A stretch of DNA of 64,000 nucleotides, from positions 2,361,600 to 2,425,599 of the forward strand of contig OZ017769.1 in assembly GCA_963969345.1 (NCBI GenBank). The letters are read 5' to 3'. Below, piece by piece: positions 22,261 to 34,948 of the stretch. Positions within the stretch are counted from its first letter, which is position 1. Every line of letters begins with the position of its first letter. The stretch comes from Turbatrix aceti. Its lineage: Eukaryota; Nematoda; Chromadorea; Rhabditida; Panagrolaimidae. The notes beneath the pieces were generated by a model. It was not told the DNA's origin, did not search any database, and was given only the letters and a program-made list of their open reading frames with translations. The translations under genes and the position numbers were made by a program.

Positions 22261-25012
22261 CACGGATCGATCACTCACACACAGGCGGCAGGAAAGGGAA
22301 TGAGTCGGCTTTCTAAAATTAAAAATTAAAAAAAAAACTGTTTAGCTGGTATATGCATGTTTCTACCCACGGGAAAAACGAATGAATCACGCACATAAAC
22401 AACAAAAGCAAAAGCGAAATAAATCAATCAATGGGTGCCGGTTGACCGGCGGTCCAAAGGGCAGACTGAACGCTCTTTCATTTTGTGTCCTTCCTCGGTT
22501 CGGCGCGGCGATGAAAATGAAAGTCAGAGGGGGGGGGGCGATCGAGCACAGCACAGGACCGAACCGGACGCGCGGGCGGCTGGCAATTGGAAATTGCAAT
22601 TGCAATTGCCTTTCACCTCTCTTCCGACGCCTCAACGAAAAAAAACTCAACTCCCAGGGGCAGAAAAAGAGAGAAAACAAACTGCAAGTCCAGTCACGTC
22701 GGGCGCCGCGCTGATCGGTCCTCGGAGGCGGAGGGATGTGGTCAAAGTAAACGATTGGAAAAAAGAGACGAGTCATCCATCGGATGATGGAAGAAAGGGG
22801 AGTAGGGTCATGGTGAGGTGACTGACGGCTGACGAATAGTGAAAGAAGGTGGGAAGGTGAAAATGAAAGAAAGCATGATCGGATCCACACTTTCTCTTTT
22901 TCCCCGACCCCCCACAAAGACAGGACGAGGCCGAAGGCGAAGGCGTCTTCGAGGACGATAAAAAAAAATTGTCAACAACTTTGTCCATGTCAGAACATTT
23001 TTTTTGAAATCGATAAAACGTGATCGTAAAGAAAAATTATCTTTACGCATAAAAAACATATTTACGATAAAAATCAAAAAAACCCGTTCAAATTTTATCA
23101 ACCCAACAAAAATTGACCTTATCAAAAATTAAATATTTCGTGCTGAGACCATCTGGACTCTGCAGGGTCAACAGCATCTGGCAACCATATTTTTGACGTC
23201 CATAAAGTTAAACCCGACATATTTTATATCCCGGATAACCCCATAAAAAACCCTAATACCGTCATTATTTTTATCTTCTCAAAATGGGCTAAAATCGTCT
23301 CCAACGAAAAAGGACAAAAAAAGCTTACATCCCAAACAAAAAATTTCTGTCGGCACGAAAAAAACGAACGCAATACAAAGAAACAAGAAGAAAAAAATGC
23401 AACTGGCGTAAAATCAAAAAATCAAGGGTAACAGTGAAGTAAAAATTAGGTCGATTTTTTTTCTGAACTGTCAATTTCAATTTTGAGTGTAAGAAAAAGA
23501 AAAAAAGGTTTCGCGCAATGAAAAATTTCCAATGGACGCAAAAAAATGCAACAAAAAATATTCCAGTTAACCTAACCTGTACGCGCTCATTAACGACTCA
23601 AACTTGGTCAACTGTGATCCATTACGATTAATTAAAATGTATTTAAGTTTGTTTCTGTTGATACAGTTTTGCGTCGTTATCGGCGACGAACGCAAAAACG
23701 AAGAGTCATAATAAATCTGGCCTTCTTTTCCTTCGCCATGTTCGTTCTTTTAAACTGTGTTCGATCAATCCACCGCCCTCCCCTCCTGCCCGTCCGTCTG
23801 CTGCTAAATTCTGTCTGTACAACTGTCAATGAAACAAAACAACAGCAAACTGACTGCCTCTGTTCACTGTGGCTGTTTTCCTTTGAACAGTTCCGCCGAC
23901 TGTGCCGAGTTCGTTCAACGCAACATCGGCCGAACAACTTTGTCCGGCGACGGTGTCTTGTCCAAGTTCTGGGCAGACTTCTTGGCAAAGACGAGGACAA
24001 GAACAAGGACAGGTGGATGGGCAAAAAAATAAAAACAAAACAGGTAACAAATCTCAAAAAAAAAAACCACAGAAAATTTTTTTGACGTCGCCCCAACTTT
24101 TTTACGATATTTACAAAAAAATCGTAAACGATCACTACTTTCTTTCTCCCAAATTAAATCTCCCGCCGTGGGAGGTCGTCGTAAAAAGCGGGCATAAATT
24201 ACCACCTTTCCTTTTTTTTCCTTTTCTTCGCGACAAAAAAAATAAAAATAAAACCGGAAAAGGGTAAAAAATATAATTGTCCGTAATTTATATTTACAAT
24301 CGAATGCGCAACTTTAGAAAACTGGAAAATCCCACAAAAAAGTTACAAAAAATCATCTTGAGCAATTACAGTTCGTACAAAATCAAAGAAAGCCAAAATC
24401 TGCTTCAGGTGAAAGAGAAAAAAAACTTCGAGGTGTACACGAAAACACTAAATTGATAGATACAAAAAAAAATCAATTCGTAAAGTCTCACGAATATTCT
24501 GGACTCCTTTCTTTCCCTCTCTTTCATCATCGCCGTCAGTGACACACCCTTCCCGGAAATAACAAAATTATTACAAGACGAAAAATTTTACAAGTTTTGG
24601 CTAAAAAAAGACTAAATGCTGTTATTTACAATCAAATTTTACAGCTGATTCAAATGTTTAAATAAAAAGTGGCAAAAAAAGTCGGTATTTATCGTAAAAA
24701 GTCAGTTTACCGAATAAATTATCGTTACTCACGCCAAACCTCAGCAGAAAAAGATGATCATCGTAAACAGATAAAAAGTTCTAAACCCGTGACCGAAGCG
24801 ACCAGTGGATCAGTACAAGATCGACAGAAAATTTTATAAAAGTGCTTCCATCGTAAAAAGCGGCCCAAAAACTGAAAACAATGGAAAAAAAATGAAATTC
24901 ATCAAAACAAAGTTGATGCACTTTTTTTCGCTGTGAGACCACCATAAAGTGTTCGTTGCAAAACTACAGTAAAAAGATAACTAGTGAACTACGATTGCGA
25001 TCGCATACACGT
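22261..25012. other. gene-poor stretch; 5' flank of the small membrane protein gene
   Basis: Mixed AT-rich and GC-rich DNA. The 22387-22917 part is open in several frames on both strands, but those frames are low-complexity (poly-Arg, poly-Phe/Ser) with no splice-consistent continuation. Regulatory or UTR sequence is likely; no exon supported. Confidence 0.4.
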
Positions 25013-25020
25013 ATCCCAAC

Positions 25021-25387
25021 CAGGGTGGCGAAGAGGGGATTCCCATGGGAGTCCCATGGGAAATATCCCGGGAATTATCCCGGGATTCCCATCTATCACG
25101 GGATAATCCCCACGGAATTTTAAAAATGCGCGATCCCGCCTAAAATATCACCGTTATTTTACGCAGGAGCGTGCTTTTTTCTTTCAAATTAGGTAAATGA
25201 TTTTATTTTCATTGTTAATTTTATTACATTAATAAAATAAGTGTGTTTTTGGATATCTTTTTTTGTATGAACATGCACTTTTTTAAACGTACCAAAAAAA
25301 ACCCCCGGGGACTCTCATGGGACTCCCATGGGAATCCCATGGGATAATTCCCCTATTTCTAATTCCCATGGGAGTTTCGCCACCCTG
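25021..25387. mobile_element. hAT MITE (367 bp) with CAGGGTGGCGA ends
   Basis: Ends CAGGGTGGCGAAG and TTTCGCCACCCTG, flanked by a perfect 8-base duplication ATCCCAAC (25013-25020 and 25388-25395). Next to each end are clustered palindromic GGGATTCCCATGGGA / TCCCATGGGAATCCC motifs, giving strong hairpin potential. The family differs from the GAGCGGAGCG-type hAT copies. An isolated CAGGGTGGCGA at 34715 could be a relic of the same family. Confidence 0.95.
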
Positions 25388-25395
25388 ATCCCAAC

Positions 25396-27028
25396 ACGAA
25401 TTCGGGAGTAACGATCGAACTTGTCAAAACAATGTTTTCTGAACGTTACTTTCTTTCTTTCTCTTCATTGATTACGATATTGTTTTGGTTCTGGATTAGG
25501 GTTGGGGGCGGGGTGGGGTGGCCTAATATCGTTTCGTCCCGAAATCAAGCCATTCCCTTATCTAAGTCCCCGATCGTTATTCAAAGCCCCCACATGAGAT
25601 AACACGGATAAAAGCGCTGATAGTCGTAAACAGATAAATGTTCCCATCCCGTGACCAGACAAATCAGTGAAAAAACACAACAAAACAACACCGCACCGAC
25701 AGAAGCGCTCGCGGATGGGATGTTTCCATCGTAACACGATGTATGTATAAAAAAAGCCGCTCGTTTTTTTTATACCCCACTCCCACAACATAATAAAAAA
25801 AGTCATCGGGAAAAGGGAAAATGTAGTCGTCGTCCAAAAAATGGCCTTTTTGCTCCGCTCACCAGGAAGACAGGGGCCAAGCCGAGGCGAGGCGAGGCAG
25901 GGAGGTGACCAATGCACCGGGATGGAAAAAATGGGAAAGAGCAAAAGTGAAGGCGCGTACGAAATATATAAACAAAAAAATGAAACAGATGAGGCATGAA
26001 ATGGGGAAGCGGCCAGGCGTTTACAAAAGTCTCGCCGCCCGCGCCGAGGGGACAGGACAGTCTTCAGTCGGTGAGATTTGACCAGTGTAAGACAATCCGC
26101 GGCTTTTAAAAAGCCGTCTAGTTAGGCTGACCACTCATGGCATGGTCAGTTTCACTCAAAAACTGAATAGAATGGCAAAACAAACCAAAAAGTGTATTAT
26201 AGCTAAAAACTGTTTCTCATCATCGCGGATTCATTGGGAACAAACATGTTCGTTCCCACGATGAATAACAGCTCTTATTGCGAACATTTAGCTTTGGCTA
26301 AATGGACGAGATTTGGCCAAAGCCTGTTCAATTTTTATCGGATGCGCACTAAAAAACACAAAACACGTTTTCTAGTGCGTCGGACGAACATGTTCGTTCG
26401 CGCCCGCAATTTAGCCAGTTTGCATCTCATTGTGAATAATTAATCGGATCGGGACCCCTTAATGCCTGCTTTTTGCGTTGTTTTGCTCGCATCAGCGGAC
26501 TGGGATCGGCGGATCTATCAAAAACAAGCTCGATGACGCATGTGATTGAACGATGTGCTCGTGAATAATTTTATTGCAACATTTTATTTATAGTACTGCA
26601 AGATGTTCCACGGAACAAACAATTAGCGTCGCTAGTATTTTTTTGAGATCCATAAAACGTGTTGGAAGTTTTTGGCGGTGCGACTGGTTTGTAATAGGCA
26701 GAAAAAAATTGATAAAATATGATTCGGGAAGATGATCAAGGCGAAAAAAACGCGCCACGGATAAATTTACACACCCGAATAAATTTTGGTCAAAAAAATA
26801 TTTGTTAAAAATCCAAAAAGTCGGTTTATGAATTTTCATAAAAAAAACCGGCTTTTAGGGTTCTTTTGGATGAGCTGACATTATTTTATGTCTTGTCGAC
26901 AACCTTTATAAACTGCCAAAGCTACAAAGATCTCCCAAATTTTTTCACAGATTTTTTGAAAAAAAAACAAGTCGCCAATCTACAAAAAAACATTTATCAG
27001 CGCTCAAAACAAAATAAAGTTTAAAAAA
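25396..27028. other. no gene seen
   Basis: No supported exon. Two copies of a palindromic CGAACATGTTCG-type core (about 26245 and 26388) and a hairpin around 26345-26372 are the only visible structures. Confidence 0.4.
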
Positions 27029-29302
27029 TCCAACATTCGGCCAATTAAAATCGAAAAACGCATTCCTCCTCGATTTGAAAAACCCAGAGTCCCCTCAAGT
27101 TTAATAAATACGCGCGCGGCTGCCATTGATTGAGCCTCCTTCGCTCTCCCCAACCACCCAACTGCCGGCCAGAGCGCAACAAAGTTGTTACCGCGAGCGG
27201 TGGGTGGTTTCGCTTACTGCCAGAGCCCGGATAAATGACAATGACCACCCCCCACATCATAGCCGTGGCCTGCACACCGGAGAAGCGCAACCAGCAGCCA
27301 GGGCTCGGCCTACGAACGTTCTTCGACACAGGAGCAGACAATTAGTCACGCCAGAAACGCTCAGCCAGCCTCGGCGGTGGCGGTGGCAGTCGTCAAAGCA
27401 GTGACCGTGCATCATCATGTATATACACGCAATTGACTGATGTGAATCAGTACCAATTCAGAGGAAAAAAAAAAGAAGACATGTCGACGGAGGGAGGACA
27501 ACAATGGAGTAAATAATGGTGATTCAAGGTTCGTGCGGAAGAAAAAAAAAACAAGTGAAAAATGTATGAATCGTGTTTTTTACAACAAAAAAATCGAAGG
27601 ACTAAAAGTCACCTGACGTCATCTGAAGTGCACAGTAACGCAAAAAAAACTGCATTTGAAAAACAAAAACACAAAAAAAACCGTACTGCTAACGATATGA
27701 AATCATTTTCGTGCCAAGACCACAAACTGTTCTAAAATCGATGGTCTCGCAGCGAAAAACGTTTTTCATACATTTTCTGACGCATCTAAGAAAATACCGT
27801 AAAGTTTATAGATAAAATGATAGTAAAACAAAATTCGTGCCGAAACCATCAAATTAGAAAAATCGCCAAAAATCGATGATTTTGCCACGAAAAAAACGTT
27901 TCGAAAATTTTTGACTTATTTGTTTACTTTTTTGACGTAACTAACAAACTACCGTAAAAGTTCTAGAAAAAACCACCGAGATTAGAAAACAGTGACCCTG
28001 AATTCGCAAAAATTTAGGGTATAAAACTGTCACATTCATCACGAAAATCTGCAGGAGCGGTGAAAAAAAGTTAAGTCAGCGCGAAAAAGTTGGAAAAGGA
28101 TTGAAATGGCTCACAATCAGGCTGGCTCGTTGTGCGCCCCTAGCAACAAACAACCCCCGCTGAATTACCTGAAATGAACGAACCAACGAACGAAGGAAGG
28201 AAGGAAGGCGGGGGAGAATGGGGGGGAGGGGAGGCATGCAAGCGGTTTAACGAGGCACCCAAACAAACGCAAACGCAAAACGCAAAACACATAGGCGACC
28301 TGAATACCATCCATTCCGAGGCTGGCAGCATCCGCGGATGCTACCGAACCAAGTCACCATCGTCGCTGCTCGCTCCACGACCAGAACCATCATCGTCGCG
28401 TGGTGGTTGATGGTAGGGCGGTGGTCAAGTTTATGAACCGACCAGCAGGAGAAAGGATCGGTCCGCGCAATCCATCCGACAAAGGAGAACTCTAGTGAGA
28501 AAAAAAATGCGATCACGATCTGGCTCCGTCGGGCGGCGACGACCGATCGATGACTAATCGAAGAAGTTGTATCGACGCGCGTCAAGTCAAGTCAAAAGGG
28601 GGTAATTGTCGCCGCTGCATGCGCGCAGAACTTTTTCTAAAGATGTGAAAGTCAAGTTGAGTTGAGTCCGGGGATCGACAGCGACAAACGGCTGCCGAAA
28701 ATAAAAAATGCTCTAAAAATGTGCGAAAAAAATTAAATTCCGAATAGGAACTAAAAAAGGTATTCAGTAACATGGATCATTTCTTCAGATCCCCGTTCAA
28801 AGAACGTCGAGTCAAGTTCCGTGTTTTATCCGAAATCTGGTTGAATTTTTTTTTTAATTTTAAAAATTTTAAATTTAAAAAATTTGAATTTAAATTTAGA
28901 AAAGGTTTTTAAATAAAAAAAATTTAAATTTTTAAAATGAAAAAAATGCTCAGAAAACATGCAACACCGTAAATTTTTTGAAACTAACACGTTTTCGGTT
29001 CCAATGATGGAACTGAAACATGTTTTCGGTTACCCAAAACGGAACCGAAACTAATTTTTTTTGACTACTCAAGGTGGAATCGATTCTGTTCGGATCAAGT
29101 ACCCGGTCGATTTCGATGTCCAATTTTGGTATCTGACAACATTGGATTTGAGTGGTGGTCATTGTCATTTATCCGGGCTCTGGCAGTAAGCGAAACCACC
29201 CACCGCTCGCGGTAACAACTTTGTTGCGCTCTGGCCGGCAGTTGGGTGGTTGGGGAGAGCGAAGGAGGCTCAATCAATGGCAGCCGCGCGTGTATTTATT
29301 AA

Positions 29303-30908
29303 GACCCACTCTGTGAGCTTTTTTATTAGTAAGGTGGAGCGTCCGACACAGGCATTTTACACCTTCCGATGTTTTGTGCCATAATTGTAGGCATCTATGG
29401 GGAGGGTCCAAATACCCATATCAAAATTTTTTTAGAAGGCGGATTCTGGAGCTACGGCTTCTGGAAGCTTTCGACGTCAAATTTTCAAAATGCTTCAAAA
29501 ATTCTGATATTTGGTATACAGGGGTATCTTGGCACGAGAAATCGACTGTTGTATTTAGTTTTCTTAAAAAACATCTGACTTTTTTGAAAAAATGTGATTT
29601 CTGGTTTTTCCGCCCGTTTTTGTCCGTTGCTTGGCTCCAGCATACGTATTTTGCCCGATGCGGCCGTTTTCACAGTTAATTCTAACAGCACATATTGTTA
29701 TCTCTCTCAGGAAGTCAAAAAAACAATTTATTTCGATCATTATTTTTTGTTTCGAATTTTTTTATGCCGCCAACTCAAGCAAAAACGGGTGAAAAAAGTG
29801 AGAAAGTGGTGTGCGCCATGCATGCGCTGCAGCACGGCGCGCACTCGCATCTTGCGCGCACGAAGAGCAGGCACAGAGACGTAAATCTGTCAAGGTGTTG
29901 CATCGCGCTCCCGAGCGCGGGCGGAGCGGAATGATTCGAAAGCGGGCGCTCAACGTAGCTTCCGCTCATCCAAAAAGTTGAGCGGCCGCTCACGAGAGCG
30001 GACGCTCAAAAAAAAAAGTTAGGCGGCCGCTCTCGAGAGCGGCCGCTTCCGCTCCCGAGAGCGGTGCTCTGGAAATCATCCGCTTTCATGAGCGTTGCTC
30101 TGGAAATCACCTCAAATGAATGATTTTGCGGAATACTTATGCAAAAAATCTTGATTCCTCAACAGAAAATTTCATGGATTGCTTATTTTCAGTGAAAAAA
30201 ATATAAGCGTCCGCTTATTCCTTGAAATCTGACTTGGGCGGCCGCTCTCGAGAGCGGCCGCTCCCGCTCCCGAGAGCGGGTGAGCGGCCGCTACATCCTG
30301 AGCGTGAGCGGGCGCTCACGAGAGCGGCCGCTATTCAAATTCATTGAGCGGCCCGCTCAAGTCCGTGAGCGAGCCGCCCGCGCGAGCATGAGCGAGCGCG
30401 ATGCAACACCTTGAAATCTGTGCGTTTTTTCACCCGTTTTTGCTCGAGTTGGCGGCATAAAAAAATTCGAAACAAAAAATAATGATCGAAATAAATTGTT
30501 TTTTTGACTTCCTGAGAGAGATAACAATATGTGCTGTTAGAATTAACTGTGAAAACGGCCGCATCGGGCAAAATACGTATGCTGGAGCCAAGCAACGGAC
30601 AAAAACGGGCGGAAAAACCAGAAATCACATTTTTTCAAAAAAGTCAGATGTTTTTTAAGAAAACTAAATACAACAGTCGATTTCTCGTGCCAAGATACCC
30701 CTGTATACCAAATATCAGAATTTTTGAAGCATTTTGAAAATTTGACGTCGAAAGCTTCCAGAAGCCGTAGCTCCAGAATCCGCCTTCTAAAAAAATTTTG
30801 ATATGGGTATTTGGACCCTCCCCATAGATGCCTACAATTATGGCACAAAACATCGGAAGGTGTAAAATGCATGTGTCGTCGGAAATAAATCGGCTCGCAG
30901 AGTGGGTC
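29303..30908. mobile_element. piggyBac-type (TTAA) foldback element, 1.6 kb
   Basis: The ends are inverted: GACCCACTCTGTGAGC and GCTCGCAGAGTGGGTC, with TTAA on both sides (29299-29302 and 30909-30912). The arms extend inward nearly 500 bases (29340-29797 against 30422-30870), so it is a foldback. The unoccupied site is preserved in the paired inverted arm at 27090-27110, which reads straight through with a single TTAA. TTAA duplication is the hallmark of piggyBac elements. No transposase is encoded; the mirrored open frames in the arms reflect the inverted duplication. Confidence 0.9.
29891..30413. mobile_element. hAT MITE (523 bp), GC-rich, nested in the TTAA element
   Basis: Ends CAAGGTGTTGCATCGCGCTC and its complement, flanked by a perfect 8-base duplication AAATCTGT (29883-29890 and 30414-30421). 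The interior is a dense array of GAGCGGCCGCTC / CTCGAGAGCGGCCGCT palindromes, far GC-richer than anything else nearby. A stray TGCAACACCTTG at 50525-50536 matches the terminus of this family. Confidence 0.95.
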
Positions 30909-30990
30909 TTAAACTTGAGGGGACTTTGGGTTTTTCAAATCGAGGAGGAATGCGTTTTTCGATTTTAATTGGCCGAATGTTAAATTTATA

Positions 30991-32823
30991 ATTTTTTAAA
31001 TAAAAATTTTTTTTTAAATAAAAAAAATAAAATTTTGTGTGCTGTTTCTAACTTTGCATCGTCGCTGAAAGCCTTCAGGCTTTTATAAATCACATCCCCA
31101 GATTACACATCATCAAACCAAGTACCAATATTTTTTTTTGGCTTATCAATTTTTTTTAATCAGCTCTAGACGCGACGCTAAAAAAATATCTGTTCTCTGC
31201 ACTTTTATTGTTTATCGCCGACAAAGATGCCAAGTTTTTTTATAACATCGCAAATCAAAATTGACATGTTGCGGCTTGCACTATAGAAAATCACTGCAAA
31301 AGTGCAATAAAGTGCATCAACGCGTCACTCACGTCAAAAAGGAAGCGTGTTTTTGAAAAATCTGCAAAGCTCCTGCAGTTGCGGCGGCGGATGATAACAG
31401 CACAGATTCAGGGTGTTCAATGAACGAAAAAATGGAAAAAAATCTCGGTTGATGATCCAGATAACATTCAAGCGAACAACAGGTACACGATTTTGGTTGA
31501 AAAACGTGTTTTTTTTGGTTTTACAGTCCGCATGAGTGACTTTGAAAACAATAAAAACACCTGCGTTTTAAAAAAATGACTGCTAAATATTTACAACTCT
31601 TTGAAATGTTTTACCAATTTTTTTTAGACAAACATTAGAAGTTCTAAATATCTTCTCGGAAACCATTCCAAATTTAGTTAATTAATAAAAAAATGCAAAA
31701 AAAAAGTGCAGTGAATTTCTTGTTCGCAGTAAATGAGTCATCGTTGCGAGGGGCTCTTACACAAATCTGGACATGCTGAAACATGTTCTTTTCATTGCCT
31801 GCGGCACTGATTCACTGGTTTACTGGTACCCTAACCATAAAATTGTGCTTTGACGTACACATCCTTTTATCTGACCGACAACGCAGGAGCTACAAAAAAA
31901 GATGAAATATTTTTAAGGAAAGCTCACATGAAATAAATATGCAATAATAATTTTGGATGCAAAAAAAACTATCAATACTTCCGGTGCGAAAAAATTGGAG
32001 TTATGGCGAAAATCAAAAAAATCAGCAATTTTTAGCAAAATTGTCAAAAACGATCCAAAATAGTCAAATTGAGCCAATATTTTCGAGTTCAGCTTTGAAC
32101 TCAACCAAACATTCTCGAAAACTCAAACTATGATTTCCAGCACCCCAAACACTAAAATTCTCAATTTCCAGCTCTGTCCAGCTCAACAATACCTTTGTAA
32201 ATAGTCCAGCTTGCGTGCAAATCCGTCATGCAGTCCTGCCCTTTAACGGGCGTGGTTTCGTAATCCACTGCGCAAACGAGTTCCCTGTGGCTCAAGCACC
32301 ACCGCGGTGCATCGGATCACCGGATCATTCCACTTCTCGCTCGCAAGTGCCTTGCTTGGAGGCGACAAGTTTCGATCTTTTGCAATTTTTGTATTAAAAC
32401 TTTCTTTTTTTTGGCGAATTGCAGATTGTTTCAAGAGCACTCGAACGAATCTTTTGAGACTATAAAATTCTATGTAAAGTGTAAATTTTTTTTGTAGGAT
32501 GAATTAGGAATTTGCAAATTTTCAAATTATTCATGGCACACGATTTGTAGTCCAACATTTTTTAAAACATTGGAAAAAATAAAAATGTGATCCCCCCAGA
32601 TCCACCAGGTCAACGCCTCCGTGCTTGCATGACATGTGAACGACCTGATAAAGTACAAACAAGGAAACGTCTGAGATTGACCACTGCATGTGAAGCTAGT
32701 TGTGTTGTCTGTCGTAAAAATAAGGCGATAACAAATCACAGCAGCAGGCACCGATAACTAACCGATTGCTGTGATTTGAGTCCATCCCGGGTTGTCGGCA
32801 GTCTTAGCAACTTGCAGAGAGCG
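30991..32823. other. no gene seen; 5' flank of the UGT gene
   Basis: AT-rich sequence without supported exons or clear repeats. The last few hundred bases presumably hold the UGT promoter; no motif is claimed. Confidence 0.4.
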
Positions 32824-34540
32824 ATGACACGTGCTTTCACAGACAAAATTATTTTTCTAGGATTGTTTCTGGCTTTTGTCCCCCAGCTAATCCATGGCAA
32901 AAAGATTCTGTTCATCAGTCCTTCGCTCTCGAATAGTCTTCTAATCCAGGCCGGCAGACTCGCTGACCTGCTTGTCAACGATGGACACGATGTTGTGAGT
33001 GTTCTATGTTTAGCCAGGTACTCAGATTCATGGATTTCAAAGTTTTAGACCTACTTCATTCCCGAGATGAACCCGGTCAGCAAACACAACGGATCCCGAC
33101 TTGCCAAAATCGTCCGAATGGTCAACGTTTCGGAAGACTTCGCCGCTGAGTACGAAAAAAACGACATTATGCAGCAGAATTTTTATAACTTTGCTCGAAG
33201 AATGAGCTTCGCAGATGGGTTTGTAACCTTTTGCGAAAGGATTCTCTCCAAAAAAGACGAACTCGACGCGCTCAAAGCTGAAAAGTTCGACCTTGTTTTT
33301 ACGAATGGTCTCGATTACTGTGACGCGGGATTGGTCTATTACCTGGAAATCCCTCAGCACATTTGGATAGTCACGGGACCGATCCACGAGATCAACAGTT
33401 ACACGCTCGGGATTCCCTCCCCGCCTTCGTACCTGCCGACTTTGGAAGGCGATTACCTGGGCACTGATTTGAGCTTTTTGGAACGCATCGACAACATGGC
33501 ATATCACCTGAAATCAATATTCGTACATCGATACTGCTTGTGGAAGGTGAGTAAAGTAAACACCTCAAAAATCAGTCCTGGCCTTATCATGTTTTTTTTG
33601 TTGCAACATGTTTTTTTTCCAGATGAACGCACTGTTCCGACAAGTTGTGGCCCCTGATTTCCCGTCCCTGGACGAAATCATGCAACAGACATCCCTGCTT
33701 TTTGTCAACGATGACGAGTTCGTAGATCACGCGAGACCTATCCTGCACAAGGTTATCTACATCGCCGGGGCTGGCATTCCTCCGGTGCAGCCTCTGAGCA
33801 CGGAAATGGAAGCTATCCTAAACAAGGGCAAAGCTGGGGTCATCCTCATCTCTTTTGGCACTGTTATCCCGTCGACGATGATTTCTCCCGAGGCGAAGCA
33901 AGCGATCATCCGGATGACGACTCATTTCCCGGATCATCATTTTATCATTCGGGTGGATACCCATGACAAGGATTGGCGCGAAGCGGCGAAGAATTCTTCC
34001 AACGTCGATGCCCTGCCCTGGATGCCGCAACCCGATCTCCTCGCTAATCCCAAAGTCGTGGGATTCATCTCGCACGGTGGAATCAACACGCTCATGGAGA
34101 CAACGCGAAACGGAGTCCCTCTTGTCATGATTCCTCTCCAGTTCGATCAACTGAGAAACGCAAAGATGATCGAGAACCGGGGAGCTGGAATCACAGTCCT
34201 CAAGACAAACATCACAGAAAGCTCTCTGGTCTACGCGGTATCAGAACTCACACGGAATCCTAGCTACAGACAGGCTGCCAGAAGACTGTCGAATCTCATC
34301 AAAAATAAACCAAACCAGCCGGACGAAACATTCCTGCGCTGGACCAATTTTGTCCTCGACTACGGACCGCTCAAAGAACTCAACCCGGCGGGAGCCAGTC
34401 TCGATTTCTTTGTCTATCACTGCATCGACCTACTGGCAGCGGGAATTGTCATTTTGGTTGCCGGAATTTGGGTTGTAAGCAAGATTCTGCAGGGTGTTGG
34501 AAAAGTCCTTCCGAGACAGGTCAAAAGCAAACAAGCGTGA
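32824..34540 (+). CDS. UDP-glycosyltransferase (UGT), ER membrane enzyme, complete (528 aa)
   Basis: Three exons, 32824-32994, 33049-33546 and 33623-34540, all phase 0. Enzymes of this family transfer a sugar from a UDP-sugar to small lipophilic molecules and serve in detoxification and endogenous metabolism. A signal peptide (residues ~1-25, IIFLGLFLAFVPQLIHG) precedes the mature start KKILFISP. The variable acceptor half ends in exon 2. Exon 3 holds the donor half: FGTVIPS, WMPQPDLLANPKVVGFISHG and the UGT signature from FISHGGINTLMETT to PLQFDQ with all key residues. A C-terminal membrane helix (LLAAGIVILVAGIWVV) is followed by a basic tail ending KSKQA, which fits a KxKxx ER-retrieval signal. 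Length is normal for the family. An AATAAA lies 67 bases after the stop. The first in-frame ATG gives the signal peptide and was chosen as start. A broken relative lies at 52419-52739. Confidence 0.95.
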
Positions 34541-34606
34541 ATGATTTTGACAATCAAACGCTGGTTTTCTCGAATGTTACAAATGTAAAAAAAAAATTGT
34601 TATCGA

Positions 34607-34612
34607 AATAAA
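34607..34612 (+). terminator. polyadenylation signal of the UGT gene
   Basis: AATAAA hexamer 67 bases downstream of the UGT stop codon, in an A/T-rich 3' UTR. Confidence 0.7.
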
Positions 34613-34855
34613 TACATGAAATTATGGACGGGAATCGCAGAAAAACTCAACAATATTCGCCTCAAAGTATCATTAGATTCGGACCCTTTTATTATTTTTT
34701 TGTTGAATCAGAATCAGGGTGGCGATCTTTAACGGGAGATTGCAACCCGAGATCAGAATCAAACAATTTCTCGTACCGCACGCACAATTTGCTCCGCCAG
34801 CAAAATTCAGTGCCGCGGAATGCCCGCAACATGCGCGCACTGGCGCCTGAATGAA

Positions 34856-34893
34856 CGTAACCCCAAGACACTCTTACCACGATTGTATAACGG
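34856..34893 (+). promoter_or_regulatory. conserved upstream block of TPR gene A
   Basis: CGTAACCCCAAGACACTCTT then ACCACGATTGT, about 95 bases before the start codon. The block recurs before TPR genes B, C and D at similar distances. Confidence 0.65.
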
Positions 34894-34948
34894 CGCACTG
34901 CGCGTTTTTTCGTTTGTCTGCTTTTTTTGCGCAATTTTCGTCTTTACG

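Larger units (their letters stand above)
27029..30990. mobile_element. large inverted-repeat element with ~220 bp arms, itself invaded
   Basis: The left arm 27029-27251 (AACATTCGGCCAATTAAAAT... to ACAATGACCACC) recurs inverted at 29152-29302 plus 30909-30990. The right arm is cut by the TTAA element at 29303. Arms are nearly identical. The ~1.9 kb between the arms has no recognisable coding sequence. No target duplication at the outer ends was established. Confidence 0.75.

Noticed and set aside
22387..22917. 176-codon minus-strand open frame
   Set aside because: Low-complexity Phe/Ser/Arg-rich translation, overlapping open frames on both strands, no domain and no splice continuity; probably UTR or promoter DNA.
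29374..30872. Pairs of ~100-residue identical open frames in the TTAA element
   Set aside because: They fall in the inverted arms of a foldback element and do not encode a transposase.
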